Shown: positions 1-8,148, counted from the stretch's first letter. The stretch: 25,213 nt of DNA from an uncultured Oscillospiraceae bacterium (GCA_910589395.1 CAJUTL010000020.1:1-25213); one strand, 5' to 3'. The notes: generated by a model not told the origin, from the sequence alone. Made by a program: numbers and translations.

Positions 1-211
1 CCCGCTCCAGCTCGTGGACGGCCTGACGGATGGCGTCAATCTGCTCCCGGTTGATATAGGCCAGCCCTTGCAGGGTGTAGTCCCACTTTTCCGGGAGACT
101 AAGCATCTGCGACAGCAGACCCTTGGCCTTTAGGGACAACTCCCGGTTCCGCAGATGGTGGTTGGACATGACTGTGTAATTTGTGTTCTTTGCGATATGA
201 AATACGGTCAT
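1..211 (-). CDS. Replication-initiator/HTH-type protein of an integrative element, partial (C-terminus beyond window)
   Basis: The minus strand reads an open frame from ATG at 211 down to base 1 with no stop, so only about 70 N-terminal residues are present. The start has a clear AAAGGAG 5 bases upstream. The peptide opens MTVFHIAKNTNYTVMSN and contains SNHHLRNRELSLKAKG and then INREQIDAIRQAVHELE. I recognise this as the N-terminal winged-helix DNA-binding segment of the replication initiator/replisome-organizer proteins carried by Firmicutes conjugative elements and plasmids. The recognition is from family memory, not a search. Its role would be initiating replication of the excised element. 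It is divergent from the truncated recombinase at 359-1881. A 7-bp inverted repeat (AGCGGTG/CACCGCT) lies in its leader. Confidence 0.75.
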   Translation of the reverse strand, partial: MTVFHIAKNTNYTVMSNHHLRNRELSLKAKGLLSQMLSLPEKWDYTLQGLAYINREQIDAIRQAVHELER

Positions 212-358
212 TTCTGCTCCTTTCAGCGCATATAGCGGTGCCCTCGACCAGATTGGGCAGAGAACACCGCTTTTGTGTTTTCGTACATACCATGCTTGCC
301 TGCCGCCCATCCCCATTGATTTTCCTATGTTTTTGGAAGTATCGTTATCTAACGCCGC

Positions 359-1881
359 CTTTTCAAAGACCGGGGTTTCAAAAGCTGCTGGAAGATGTGG
401 AGCTGGGCTATGTCAGCACAATCATCGTAAAGGACATGAGCCGCCTCGGCAGAGACTATTTGCAGGTGGGCTACTACACGGACAGCTATTTCCCTGACCA
501 CAATATCCGCTTCATTGCAGTCAATGATATGGTGGACAGCAACGAGGGAGAAAACGAGCTGGCTCCGTTTCGGAATGTGATGAACGAACTTTACGCACGG
601 GATATTTCCCGCAAGGTGTGCTCCGCTCATCGTATCCGTGGGAACTCCGGCGAGCCGCTGTCCCAGCCGCCCTATGGGTATATGAAAGCCCCGGAGAACA
701 GGAAGAAGTGGATCATCGACCCGGAAGCCGCCAAAGTAGTACAGGAGATCTTCCATATGGCTCTGGAGGGTAAAGGTAACGAAACCATCGCCCGTATCCT
801 GCAAGAGCGGAAAATCCTGAACTGCACCGCCTACTGGCAGTCCAAAGGCATCGGCAGAGGCGGTAAGAAAACACAGCCGAACCCCTACAAATGGGGAAAA
901 ACGGCAGTGGAGAAAATCCTTGCAAGGCAGGAATACTGCGGAGATGTCATCAACTTCAAGACCTACTCCAAGTCGTTCAAGAACAAGGCAAGGCTGGAAA
1001 ACGCCCCGGAAAACTGGGTCATCTTCAAGAATGTCCACGAGCCGATCATCGACCGTGAGACCTTCGAGCAGGTGCAGAAACTGACCGGTAACACCAAGCG
1101 CCGGGCGCCGAAGCAGGAAAACAGCGGGAAGAATCTGTTCTGCGACCTGCTCTACTGTGCCGACTGCGGCAGAAAGCTGTGGTATCACACAAACACAGTT
1201 AATAAGGATATTCACTATTTCAGTTGCTCCAACTACGCAAAAGACTACCGGGGAAGCTGTCCCACAAGGCTCTATATCAGAGCCGATGCTGTGGAGCAGG
1301 TAGTGATAGCGGAGCTTCGGCTTTTGGCTGATTGCTTCCGATACGACCAGGATCGCTTTGCGGCGCTGCTGGAACAGAAAACCGATTCTGACCGGATGAA
1401 GGAACAAAGGCTGACGGAAAGCGAGCTGCAAAAAGCTGTTTCCCGCAGTGAGAAGGTTTCCCAGCTCTATGAAAAGGTGTATGAAGACAACGCCGAGGGC
1501 AAGATCAGCGATGAATGGTTCATGCAGCTATCTCACAAGTACGAGGTGGAGCGCATGGGGCTGAAAACGAAAATCTCAGACCTGCGGCAGAAGCTGAACG
1601 ACCTAGACGCCATGCAGCAAAACAAGGACAACTTCCTGTCCGCTGTCCGCAAATTCATGGAGATGGAGACACTGACCGCCCCTCTTCTGCGGGAGCTTAT
1701 TGACCGCATTGAGGTGCATGAGACGGAAGGAACAGGCAAGAATCGCACTCAGCGTATTGTGATCCACTACCGCTTTGTGGGATATATCGAGCTGCCGGAG
1801 GACAAGCTGATTCCGCCAGTCAGAGCAGAAACTCGGCAGGGCGTTGCGGTGCAGTATCTCACAAGATGCCAAACGGCATAA
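359..1881 (+). pseudogene. Large serine recombinase, 5'-truncated, catalytic N-terminus missing
   Basis: The open frame from about 359 encodes roughly 505 residues of a transposon-type large serine recombinase (TndX/TnpX-like). The order is: the rest of the resolvase domain (KDMSRLGRDYLQVGYYTDSY), the recombinase DNA-binding domain (EPLSQPPYGYMK onward), a zinc ribbon (CADCGRKL paired with a later Cys pair), a coiled-coil stretch, and a C-terminal end typical of the family (RAETRQGVAVQYLTR). Family members begin about 60-65 residues earlier with a Y-x-R-x-S block holding the catalytic serine. The reading frame upstream of PFQRPGFQ shows nothing like that, and its only far-upstream start is a TTG at 181 inside unrelated sequence. 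The protein should not catalyse recombination. The break at about 358-361 marks a deletion or fusion with the leader of the gene at 1-211. Confidence 0.85.
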
Positions 1882-1906
1882 CAAAAGAGCAGGCATTGCC
1901 TGCTCT
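1880..1906 (-). terminator. Probable intrinsic terminator of the tRNA-fMet transcript
   Basis: A 10-bp perfect stem (1886-1895 with 1897-1906; in practice 8 bp with a 5-base loop) is followed on the minus strand by TTTGTT. It lies 62 bases downstream of the tRNA 3' end and just after the recombinase stop codon. On the plus strand there is no T-run, so it fits the minus-strand tRNA transcript better than the recombinase. Confidence 0.5.
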
Positions 1907-1926
1907 ACATAGAAAAGTATAGAAGA

Positions 1927-1966
1927 ATCGAGTGTTCATAACGCAAATCCGTTATGAACACTCGAT
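1927..1966. repeat. 16-bp perfect inverted repeat abutting the tRNA-fMet 3' end
   Basis: Arms 1927-1942 and 1951-1966 pair perfectly around the 8-base spacer GCAAATCC. The outer arm ends one base before the encoded CCA of the tRNA. There is no strong T-run on either side. It may be a tRNA processing or termination hairpin, or a terminal or att-like structure of the inserted element. Confidence 0.8.
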
Positions 1967-1967
1967 A

Positions 1968-2044
<77 letters not shown>

Positions 2045-2082
2045 ATATTTGATTTTGCTGACTCTCTTGAGATAGCTTATTT

Positions 2083-2111
2083 ACTATAACACACCTTGCT
2101 GGAAAATGCAA
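2083..2111 (-). promoter_or_regulatory. Promoter of tRNA-fMet
   Basis: On the minus strand, TTGCAT (2106-2111) and TATAGT (2083-2088) are separated by 17 bases. This places the transcription start about 30 bases upstream of the mature tRNA 5' end at 2044, and fits a sigma-A promoter. Confidence 0.8.
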
Positions 2112-2282
2112 GGGTTATTTTTTGTCAGATTTTCATTTTTTAAAGAGCTGCCTTTTTTGTGAGGAAATGGGAGGAAAAACCATGCGCGCTGCTTTTGGAA
2201 AACACGAAAGCGCGAGGTGGAGAGCAGGACAAAATAAAAAAGAGTTCTCCGGTTTCCTCTTTATTTTTTCGGCCATTTCGCT
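2112..2282. other. Intergenic stretch without a convincing gene
   Basis: An AT-rich stretch lies between the tRNA promoter and the hprK promoter. It contains GGGAGG before an ATG at 2182 that opens a 38-codon frame. That frame runs through a hairpin and over the hprK promoter, so I do not call it. A weak hairpin (2239-2244 with 2257-2262) followed by ATTTTTT at 2263-2269 could act as a terminator on the plus strand. The mirrored T-run lets it work on the minus strand too. Confidence 0.5.
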
Positions 2283-2288
2283 TATAAT
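2283..2288 (+). promoter_or_regulatory. Probable -10 box of the hprK leader/operon
   Basis: A perfect TATAAT lies here, and transcription would begin at about 2295. No good -35 is seen; at 17-base spacing the sequence is TTTATT. It sits directly before the structured RNA at 2302-2405 and is the only recognisable promoter upstream of the hprK-dnaE cluster. Confidence 0.5.
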
Positions 2289-2301
2289 AGAAAAATAAGG
2301 G

Positions 2302-2405
2302 CTGTATTCATAGCCGAGGTGGCAGAAAAAGCGTGGGAAAAGCCTCGCTCTGTCGGCGCACTTCGGTTGTGAATACAGGTTCCAAGGCGTGGCAGTCGCT
2401 TTTTT
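2302..2405 (+). ncRNA. Structured leader RNA upstream of hprK, family unknown
   Basis: Bases 2302-2319 pair with 2361-2378 as an uninterrupted 18-bp helix (9 Watson-Crick pairs in the outer half, three G-U pairs in the inner half). Inside it, CAGA (2323-2326) pairs with TCTG (2349-2352), and GCG-T-GG pairs with CC-T-CGC around a GAAAAG loop (2331-2348). GCCGA at 2313-2317 can alternatively pair with TCGGC at 2353-2357, which gives two competing folds. A short stem at 2384-2389/2397-2402 running into six T (2400-2405) resembles a weak terminator, placed before the hprK ribosome site (about 2425-2430). It could be a riboswitch-like attenuator or a free small RNA of about 110 nt. It matches no class I know; SAM, T-box, SRP and tmRNA features are absent. 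Confidence 0.5.
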
Positions 2406-2442
2406 GGCAAGCATATCATAACAGAGAGGAAGGGCGTAACCC

Positions 2443-3408
2443 ATGACGGAAGAATACACGATCCCCCTTGCGAAAATTATCAAAGAACTGGCCCTTCAGG
2501 AGATGTATCTCCCGAAAAGCGCGGAAGAGATCAGGATCCGGTCGAAGGATGTCAACCGCCCGGGCCTGGAGCTGAATGGCTTCTGCGATTATTTTGATCC
2601 GCATCGTATCGCAATTTTGGGCCTTTCGGAAACGGCGCTTTTGGCGTCTCTGGGCGAAGAAAAGCAAAGGCAGTCTATCAATAACTTTTTTGCCCTGCGT
2701 CCCCCGGCAGTGATTGTTGCCCGCGGGATCGAGCCTCCCGATTACATGCTGGAGGCAGCGAAATCCTATGAGATTTCCCTACTTACTTCAAAGGATTCTA
2801 CCTCCAATGTGGTGGCGGATCTGGTTTCCCTTTTGAATGTGGAGCTGGCACCCAGAATTACCCGCCACGGCGTTTTGGTGGAGGTGTACGGCGAAGGGAT
2901 CCTGTTGGTAGGTGACAGCGGTGTCGGAAAAAGCGAGACCGCCATCGAACTGATCAAACGCGGTCATCGGTTGATTGCCGACGACGCGGTGGAGATCCGC
3001 CGCACCTCCCGGAAGGCGCTGGTGGGGCAGGCCCCGGAAAATATCCGTCATTTTATCGAGCTGAGGGGCATCGGCATTATCAATGCCCGGCGGATCTTCG
3101 GTATGGGCGCCGTAAAGCTTACGGAGAAGATCGATATGTGCATCAATATGGAGCTGTGGGACGCCACCAAGGTGTATGACCGCATGGGGATCGACAGCGA
3201 ATTCACAGAGATATTGGGCATTCGGGTGCCGGTGATCACCATTCCGGTGAAGCCCGGACGGAATCTGGCAATCATTATCGAGGTGGCCGCTATGAATAAC
3301 CGCCAGAAGAAAATGGGCTATAACGCCGCCCAGGAGCTGCTTTCCAGCCTGGGCATGGATATGGCCGATCTGCAGGGTGCGGATATCAGAAAGGATCTGG
3401 ATATTTGA
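2443..3408 (+). CDS. hprK: HPr kinase/phosphorylase
   Basis: This 321-aa protein has the family's usual length. It phosphorylates HPr on its regulatory serine using ATP or PPi and reverses this with phosphate. It thereby sets carbon catabolite control and PTS activity in Firmicutes. Visible features are the N-terminal receiver-like domain, RHG around residue 140 before the kinase core, Walker A GDSGVGKS at 157-164, ADDAVEIRR just after it, and the family signature LRGIGIINARRIFGMGAV at 207-224. The ATG follows a GAGGAAGG site. It is the first gene of a tightly spaced plus-strand cluster and sits behind a structured leader. Its stop overlaps or nearly touches the next gene, indicating translational coupling. 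Confidence 0.97.
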   Translation: MTEEYTIPLAKIIKELALQEMYLPKSAEEIRIRSKDVNRPGLELNGFCDYFDPHRIAILGLSETALLASLGEEKQRQSINNFFALRPPAVIVARGIEPPDYMLEAAKSYEISLLTSKDSTSNVVADLVSLLNVELAPRITRHGVLVEVYGEGILLVGDSGVGKSETAIELIKRGHRLIADDAVEIRRTSRKALVGQAPENIRHFIELRGIGIINARRIFGMGAVKLTEKIDMCINMELWDATKVYDRMGIDSEFTEILGIRVPVITIPVKPGRNLAIIIEVAAMNNRQKKMGYNAAQELLSSLGMDMADLQGADIRKDLDI

Positions 3409-3410
3409 GT

Positions 3411-4190
3411 ATGACACGTTACCACCTGATCGCCGATCTGCACACCCACACGCTGGCCTCCACCCATGCCTACAGCTCTCTGACCGAGATGGTGCAGGCC
3501 GCGGCCAACAAAGGCCTTTCCGCCATTGCCGTTACAGATCACGCCGTTTCCATGCCCGGTGCTCCAAAGCCGGAGGAATTCTATTTTTCCTGTCTGCGGG
3601 AGCTGCCTCTCTATCATCGGGGCGTGATGACCATTGTGGGGATCGAAGCGAATATTATGGATTTTGAGGGAACGCTGGACGTTTCCGAAGCGGAATTCGA
3701 ACGTCTGGATTGGGGCGTTGCCTCGATCCACCATTTGGGACAGGCAGGCTTGGAAGAGCCTAATGTGGAAAAGAGCACCCATCTTTGGCTTCAGGTGGCG
3801 AAAAATCCGCATATCAACGTGATCGCCCACAGCGGCGACCCGTTGTTTGCTTACGATGTGGAGAAAGTGATCCCGGCCTTCGGCGAGAACCACAAGCTGG
3901 TGGAGATCAATAATCACACCTTTGAAGCCAGAAAGCAGAATGCGGAAAACTGCAAAAAAATCGCGTTGGCCTGCAAAAAATACGGCGTTCCCATTGTGGT
4001 GGATTCCGACGCCCATTTTGAAACAAAGGTGGGAGAGTTCGGCTTTGCGCTTCGTATGTTGGAAGAAATCGACTTTCCCGAGGAATTGATCCTGAACGCT
4101 TCTGAGGAGCGGCTGCAGGCCTATCTTCGGGAGCATACGCATATTTTTACCAACAGAACCTATCTTGGCGAGGGAGAACACCGGCCATAA
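3411..4190 (+). CDS. PHP-domain phosphatase (YcdX-like)
   Basis: This 259-aa single-domain PHP protein carries the metal-binding blocks in order: DLHTHT near residues 9-14, VTDHA, GIEAN, IHH, IAHSGDP and DSDAH. These belong to the YcdX-type metal-dependent phosphoesterases. The in vivo substrate is unknown; family members hydrolyse phosphomonoesters in vitro. I chose ATG 3411. A TTG at 3405 would overlap the hprK stop by 4 bases and has better spacing to AAAGGA at 3391, so it is a real alternative adding two residues. It lies between hprK and murB in the cluster, 15 bases before the murB start. No signal peptide is seen, so it is cytoplasmic. Confidence 0.9.
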   Translation: MTRYHLIADLHTHTLASTHAYSSLTEMVQAAANKGLSAIAVTDHAVSMPGAPKPEEFYFSCLRELPLYHRGVMTIVGIEANIMDFEGTLDVSEAEFERLDWGVASIHHLGQAGLEEPNVEKSTHLWLQVAKNPHINVIAHSGDPLFAYDVEKVIPAFGENHKLVEINNHTFEARKQNAENCKKIALACKKYGVPIVVDSDAHFETKVGEFGFALRMLEEIDFPEELILNASEERLQAYLREHTHIFTNRTYLGEGEHRP

Positions 4191-4205
4191 AACGGAGGGA
4201 CTTTT

Positions 4206-5132
4206 TTGCGATTTGATTATTCGCGGCTTGACGGCACCGTACAGAAGCTGGGCTGCGCCTGCCTGCGGGAAGAGCCCATGAGCCGCCATACCACCTTTCG
4301 CATCGGCGGCCCGGCTGATCGGTTTTTCATGGTGACAGACCAAAAACAGCTTACCGGCCTTCTGCGAATTTTAGAAGAAGAAAAGCTGCCGTGGCTGCTG
4401 CTGGGAAACGGATCTAATCTGCTGGTTTCGGATCAGGGGATCCGGGGGGCGGTGCTCGCCTTGAGCGGTGATTTTAGCGGGATCGAGTTGCTGCCGGACA
4501 GAAAAACGATCCGCGCGGGAGCCGCCGCGCCGCTGGCTTCCGTGTGCGCTTTTGCCAGGGACCGCGGCCTTTCCGGGCTGGAATTTGCCTGGGGGATCCC
4601 CGGTTCAGCCGGCGGTGCGGCTTATATGAATGCTGGAGCCTATGGCGGCGAAATGAAGGACGTAGTGGAAAGCGTTACCCATCTTACCGCCCGGGGAGAG
4701 ATCGTCGCCGTGCCCCGGGAAGAGCTGGCGTTTTCTTACCGGCACAGCCGGTATACGGGCGGGAGGGATGTGATCCTTTCCGTGGAGTATCAGCTTGTGC
4801 CGGGAAGCCGGGAGGAGATCTCCGCAAAAATGGAGGAACTCATGAGCCGCCGGAAAGAGAAGCAGCCCTATGATATGCCCAGTGCGGGCAGCATCTTCAA
4901 GCGTCCGCAAAACGGCTTTGCTGCCGCTTTGATCGAAGAATGCGGCCTCAAGGGCAAAACGGTAGGCGGCGCCCAGGTCAGCCCGAAACACGCCGGGTTT
5001 ATTGTCAATACCGGCGGCGCGTCCTGCCGGGATGTGCTGGAGCTGATCGCCGTAATCAAGGAAACTGTGGCCGCCCAAAAGGAGATCATGCTGGAATGTG
5101 AGATTCGGGTCACCGGCGAGGAAAACGGCTGA
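4206..5132 (+). CDS. murB: UDP-N-acetylmuramate dehydrogenase
   Basis: A 308-aa FAD enzyme. It reduces UDP-GlcNAc-enolpyruvate to UDP-MurNAc with NADPH in cytoplasmic peptidoglycan precursor synthesis. Family blocks are HTTFRIGGPADRF, GNGSNLLVSD, WGIPGSAGGAAYMNAGAYGG (flavin binding), SYRHSRY with R179, SAGSIFKRP with catalytic S229, and C-terminal E299 in CEIRVTGE. The full catalytic Arg-Ser-Glu set is present. The start is TTG at 4206 behind GGAGGG at 4194-4199; the next in-frame ATG would cut into the substrate domain. It is 15 bases after the PHP gene and 38 before rapZ. Confidence 0.97.
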   Translation: MRFDYSRLDGTVQKLGCACLREEPMSRHTTFRIGGPADRFFMVTDQKQLTGLLRILEEEKLPWLLLGNGSNLLVSDQGIRGAVLALSGDFSGIELLPDRKTIRAGAAAPLASVCAFARDRGLSGLEFAWGIPGSAGGAAYMNAGAYGGEMKDVVESVTHLTARGEIVAVPREELAFSYRHSRYTGGRDVILSVEYQLVPGSREEISAKMEELMSRRKEKQPYDMPSAGSIFKRPQNGFAAALIEECGLKGKTVGGAQVSPKHAGFIVNTGGASCRDVLELIAVIKETVAAQKEIMLECEIRVTGEENG

Positions 5133-5170
5133 AGGCGGAAGGAAAAACAGGAAAGGAAGTTGTTGGGCAG

Positions 5171-6031
5171 ATGGAATTTGTGATTGTAACAGGGCTTTCC
5201 GGAGCCGGAAAAACAAGGGCGATGCACGCCATGGAGGATATTGGCTTTTTCTGTGTGGACAATCTGCCCCCGGCGCTGATCCCGGTTTTTTACGACCTCT
5301 GCATCAAATCAGAAGGGCTGCGCAACCGCGTGGCGGTGGTGACCGATACACGGGGTGGAGAACTCTTCAAATCTTTCTTTACCGCCATGGAAGCTTTGAA
5401 GCGAGACAAGAAGCCCTATAAGATCCTGTTTCTCGATTCCTCCGACGCTGTGCTGGTGCGCCGGTTCAAGGAGACCCGGCGGAAGCATCCCCTTTCCGAC
5501 GACCTGAACGGCTCTCTGGAGCAGGCCGTTCGCCTGGAGCGGGAAATGCTGAAGCCTGTGAAGGAGTGCTCCGATTATGTGATCGACACCTCCGGGGTAT
5601 CTCCCGCACAGCTGAAGGCCCGGATCACCGAGTTGTTTTTGAGCAGCCCAAGCGATTCTCTGGCGGTACACTGTATCAGCTTCGGCTTTAAGTTTGGGAT
5701 TCCCATGGAGTCCGACCTGGTTTTTGATGTACGCTGCCTGCCCAATCCCTTTTATGACGAAGCCCTTCGGCCGCAGACCGGCCTTGACGCGGCGGTGCGG
5801 GACTATGTGATGGAAAAGGAAGAGACCATCGGCTTTGTTTCCCGCTTTACGGATATGGTGGACTACCTTCTGCCTCTATACAGCAAGGAGGGAAAGAGCC
5901 AGCTCGTGATCGCCGTGGGCTGTACCGGCGGGCATCACCGTTCGGTGGCCCTGGCCCAGTATATGTGCGATTACCTGGGGGAAAAGGGGATCAAAACCAG
6001 CGTAACGCACCGGGATATTCAGAAATTTTAA
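5171..6031 (+). CDS. rapZ: RapZ/YvcJ-family nucleotide-binding protein
   Basis: A 286-aa protein of family-typical length. Walker A GLSGAGKT is at residues 8-15, followed by VDNLPPALIP. The C-terminal RapZ domain has SFGFKFGIP, DVRCLPNPFY and GCTGGHHRSVALAQY (about 250-264). Family members hydrolyse ATP/GTP. In E. coli RapZ is an RNA-binding adaptor that senses glucosamine-6-phosphate and controls GlmS. In Bacillus YvcJ affects competence and phosphorylation-linked regulation. It sits directly after murB, and AAAGGAAG precedes the ATG by 11 bases. The gene normally next in Firmicutes, yvcK, is absent here; whiA follows after 80 bases. Confidence 0.96.
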   Translation: MEFVIVTGLSGAGKTRAMHAMEDIGFFCVDNLPPALIPVFYDLCIKSEGLRNRVAVVTDTRGGELFKSFFTAMEALKRDKKPYKILFLDSSDAVLVRRFKETRRKHPLSDDLNGSLEQAVRLEREMLKPVKECSDYVIDTSGVSPAQLKARITELFLSSPSDSLAVHCISFGFKFGIPMESDLVFDVRCLPNPFYDEALRPQTGLDAAVRDYVMEKEETIGFVSRFTDMVDYLLPLYSKEGKSQLVIAVGCTGGHHRSVALAQYMCDYLGEKGIKTSVTHRDIQKF

Positions 6032-6111
6032 GGCAGTGCCGCACAAATAGCAGCCAGCGTTTTAAGCATATTCGGAAAAGAGAAATTTTTCTTTACTGTG
6101 GGTGAGTGGCA

Positions 6112-7041
6112 ATGTCTTTTTCCTCAAGCATCAAATCTGAGTTATGTAAACTTGAAAACAAGAAAACCTGTTGCCTGCGTGCCGAATGCTATGGTATGTG
6201 GCTGTTTTCCAAATGCTTTTCTCTCAGGGAAACCGCTTATGTGACGGAAAACGGCGGTGTTGCCCGCCGTATGCTGGAGCTGGCCGCGGCTGCCGCCGGA
6301 GCGGGGGGAGAGCTTTCCTATGGTGTGAGCAGGCGAAAAAAGCCCGCCTATCGGGTCGCCCTGCAGGACGAGGATTCCCGGCTCCGCCTGCTTTCCGCCT
6401 TTGGCCATACCGGCGGGGAGACGAGCCTGCGCATCAACCGGGCCGTGCTGGAAGATGATTGCTGCCAGGCCGCCTTTCTCCGCGGGGCGTTTCTTACCTG
6501 CGGCACGGCGGCGGACCCTCAGAAGGGGTATCACCTGGAATTTGCCGTGCCCTACCAGAAGCTCGCAAACCAGCTTTACACCCTGCTAAGCGAGGTGACC
6601 GCCTTTCCGGTCAATCCCTTGCTTGCCTCCCGCAAGGGCAGCTATGTGGTTTACTGGAAGGAAAGCGGGCAGATCGAGGATCTGCTTACTTTTCTGGGAG
6701 CGGCGGGAGCTTCCATGGAGTTGATGCAGGTTCGTATGTATAAGGAAGCCAAAAACGATATCAACCGTAAGGCAAATTTTGAGACGGCTAATATGGATAA
6801 AACCTATTCTGCCTCTGCCCGGCAGATCGCCGCGATTGCGGTCCTGAACGATGTGGGGGAGCTTTCAAACCTTCCCGATGGACTGCGGGAGCTGGCCCGG
6901 CTGCGGCTGGAAAACCCGGAAATGACTCTGCGCCAGCTGGGAGAAGCCCTGGGGATCAGCCGAAGCGGCGTGAACCATCGGCTGGAACGGCTGCTGGAGC
7001 TGGGCGAGAAGTATCTGGAAACAGGCAAGAAGATTATGTAA
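6112..7041 (+). CDS. whiA: DNA-binding protein WhiA
   Basis: A 309-aa protein of the WhiA family. It pairs an N-terminal LAGLIDADG-like fold (no endonuclease activity expected) with a C-terminal helix-turn-helix at about residues 270-295 (TLRQLGEALGISRSGVNHR). The conserved KANFETANMDKT segment links them. WhiA affects chromosome segregation and cell division in Bacillus and sporulation septation in Streptomyces. I chose ATG 6112 because the peptide MSFSSSIKSEL matches the family N-terminus and GGTGAG lies 5 bases upstream. A GTG at 6106 would add two residues. The 80-base gap after rapZ holds no clear terminator, only a short AT-rich stretch. Confidence 0.95.
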   Translation: MSFSSSIKSELCKLENKKTCCLRAECYGMWLFSKCFSLRETAYVTENGGVARRMLELAAAAAGAGGELSYGVSRRKKPAYRVALQDEDSRLRLLSAFGHTGGETSLRINRAVLEDDCCQAAFLRGAFLTCGTAADPQKGYHLEFAVPYQKLANQLYTLLSEVTAFPVNPLLASRKGSYVVYWKESGQIEDLLTFLGAAGASMELMQVRMYKEAKNDINRKANFETANMDKTYSASARQIAAIAVLNDVGELSNLPDGLRELARLRLENPEMTLRQLGEALGISRSGVNHRLERLLELGEKYLETGKKIM

Positions 7042-7097
7042 ACTTATATACAAAGCATTTCCAACGACCGGAGAGATACGGGAAGGAGAAAAATCAG

Positions 7098-8102
7098 ATG
7101 AAGCATTATATACTTGCCTATGCCATGAATGACGCGCTGCCTAGTATCACCCGGGAGGATCTCAGCCGCCTGACTCATGTAAATCTGGCTTTTGGGCTGG
7201 TGAAGGATGGGCTGCTGGATCTCAGCGGGCTTACCAACATCGGCCTGCTGAAAAGGTTCCGGGAATGGAACCCGGAAATTCACATTGTGCTGTCGGTAGG
7301 CGGCTGGGGAGCGGGCGGCTTCTCCAACATGGCCATGACGGCGGCGGGGCGGGAGCGCTTTGCCCGATCCTGCGCGGAGGCGGTGGAACGTCTGTGCCTG
7401 GACGGCATCGATATCGATTGGGAATATCCCTGCAGCGACCAGGCCGGGATCGATTTTTCTCCTGCCGACCGGGAAAATTTCACTCTGCTGTTAAAAGCGT
7501 TGCGGGAGCAGCTGGGAGAAAAAAGCCTTTCCATCGCCGCGGGAGCTGGAGAGTATTTTGTGCGGGATACGGAGATGGACAAGGCAGCACAGATCGTGGA
7601 CTATGTACAACTGATGACCTATGATATGTGCGGCGGCTTTTCTCATCGAACAGGGCATCACGCGGCGCTCTTTGCCACGGCAGGAGACGACAGAATGGTG
7701 AACACCAGAGATATCGTCACGCTGTTTCACAACGCCGGTGTTCCTCTTTCCAAGCTGGTGGTGGGCGCGGCCTTCTATTCCCGCCGCTGGACTGGCGTGA
7801 AAAGTGGAGAGAATCACGGCCTTTTGCAAGAGGCGGAAAGCGTGGGAATGGGCGGCCCCGCCTACAGCGACCTTACCCCGGAATTTCTGCAAAAGGGCGG
7901 TTTTACCCGGTATTGGGACGAGGAGGCTCAGGCGGCCTGGTTGTGGAACGGTTCGGAATTTATCAGCTATGAAAGCCCCGAGGCCGTGTCCCTGAAAGCG
8001 GCTTTTGTAAAGGAAGCGGGGCTTTTGGGCATCATGTATTGGGAGCACAGCTGCGACAGCACCCGGGAGCTTTTGAGCGCCATTCATCGGGAATTGGGCT
8101 GA
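7098..8102 (+). CDS. Cytoplasmic glycoside hydrolase family 18 protein (chitinase-like)
   Basis: This 334-aa protein is a single GH18 barrel. The SxGG strand is SVGGWGAGG. The catalytic signature DGIDIDWE spans residues 102-109 with the acid/base E109 and all three aspartates present. MTYDMCGG and the closing MYWEHSCD also match the fold. GH18 enzymes cut beta-1,4 links at N-acetylglucosamine using the substrate acetamido group. There is no signal peptide, membrane anchor, LysM or chitin-binding module, so it should act inside the cell on soluble GlcNAc oligosaccharides or muropeptide-like material. AAGGAG precedes the ATG. It sits 56 bases after whiA and 46 before dnaE, an unusual place for a glycosidase. 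The family call is strong; the substrate is not known. Confidence 0.9.
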   Translation: MKHYILAYAMNDALPSITREDLSRLTHVNLAFGLVKDGLLDLSGLTNIGLLKRFREWNPEIHIVLSVGGWGAGGFSNMAMTAAGRERFARSCAEAVERLCLDGIDIDWEYPCSDQAGIDFSPADRENFTLLLKALREQLGEKSLSIAAGAGEYFVRDTEMDKAAQIVDYVQLMTYDMCGGFSHRTGHHAALFATAGDDRMVNTRDIVTLFHNAGVPLSKLVVGAAFYSRRWTGVKSGENHGLLQEAESVGMGGPAYSDLTPEFLQKGGFTRYWDEEAQAAWLWNGSEFISYESPEAVSLKAAFVKEAGLLGIMYWEHSCDSTRELLSAIHRELG

Positions 8103-8148
8103 GAAGCGGGAAAAGCGGCGGCATAGTTTCGGAAAGGGCGGTGAAAGC

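Noticed and set aside
349..1431. 360-codon minus-strand frame across the recombinase
   Set aside because: Antisense shadow of the recombinase; no ribosome site or family resemblance.
2182..2298. 38-codon plus-strand frame with GGGAGG upstream
   Set aside because: Runs through a terminator-like hairpin and the hprK -10 box; no promoter of its own is seen and the peptide is low complexity.
2302..2405. Possible 6S, SRP, T-box or tmRNA identity for the hprK leader
   Set aside because: Too short for 6S as I know it; it lacks the SRP GGAA tetraloop region, the T-box AGGGTGGNACCGCG sequence and tmRNA features. Left as unassigned.
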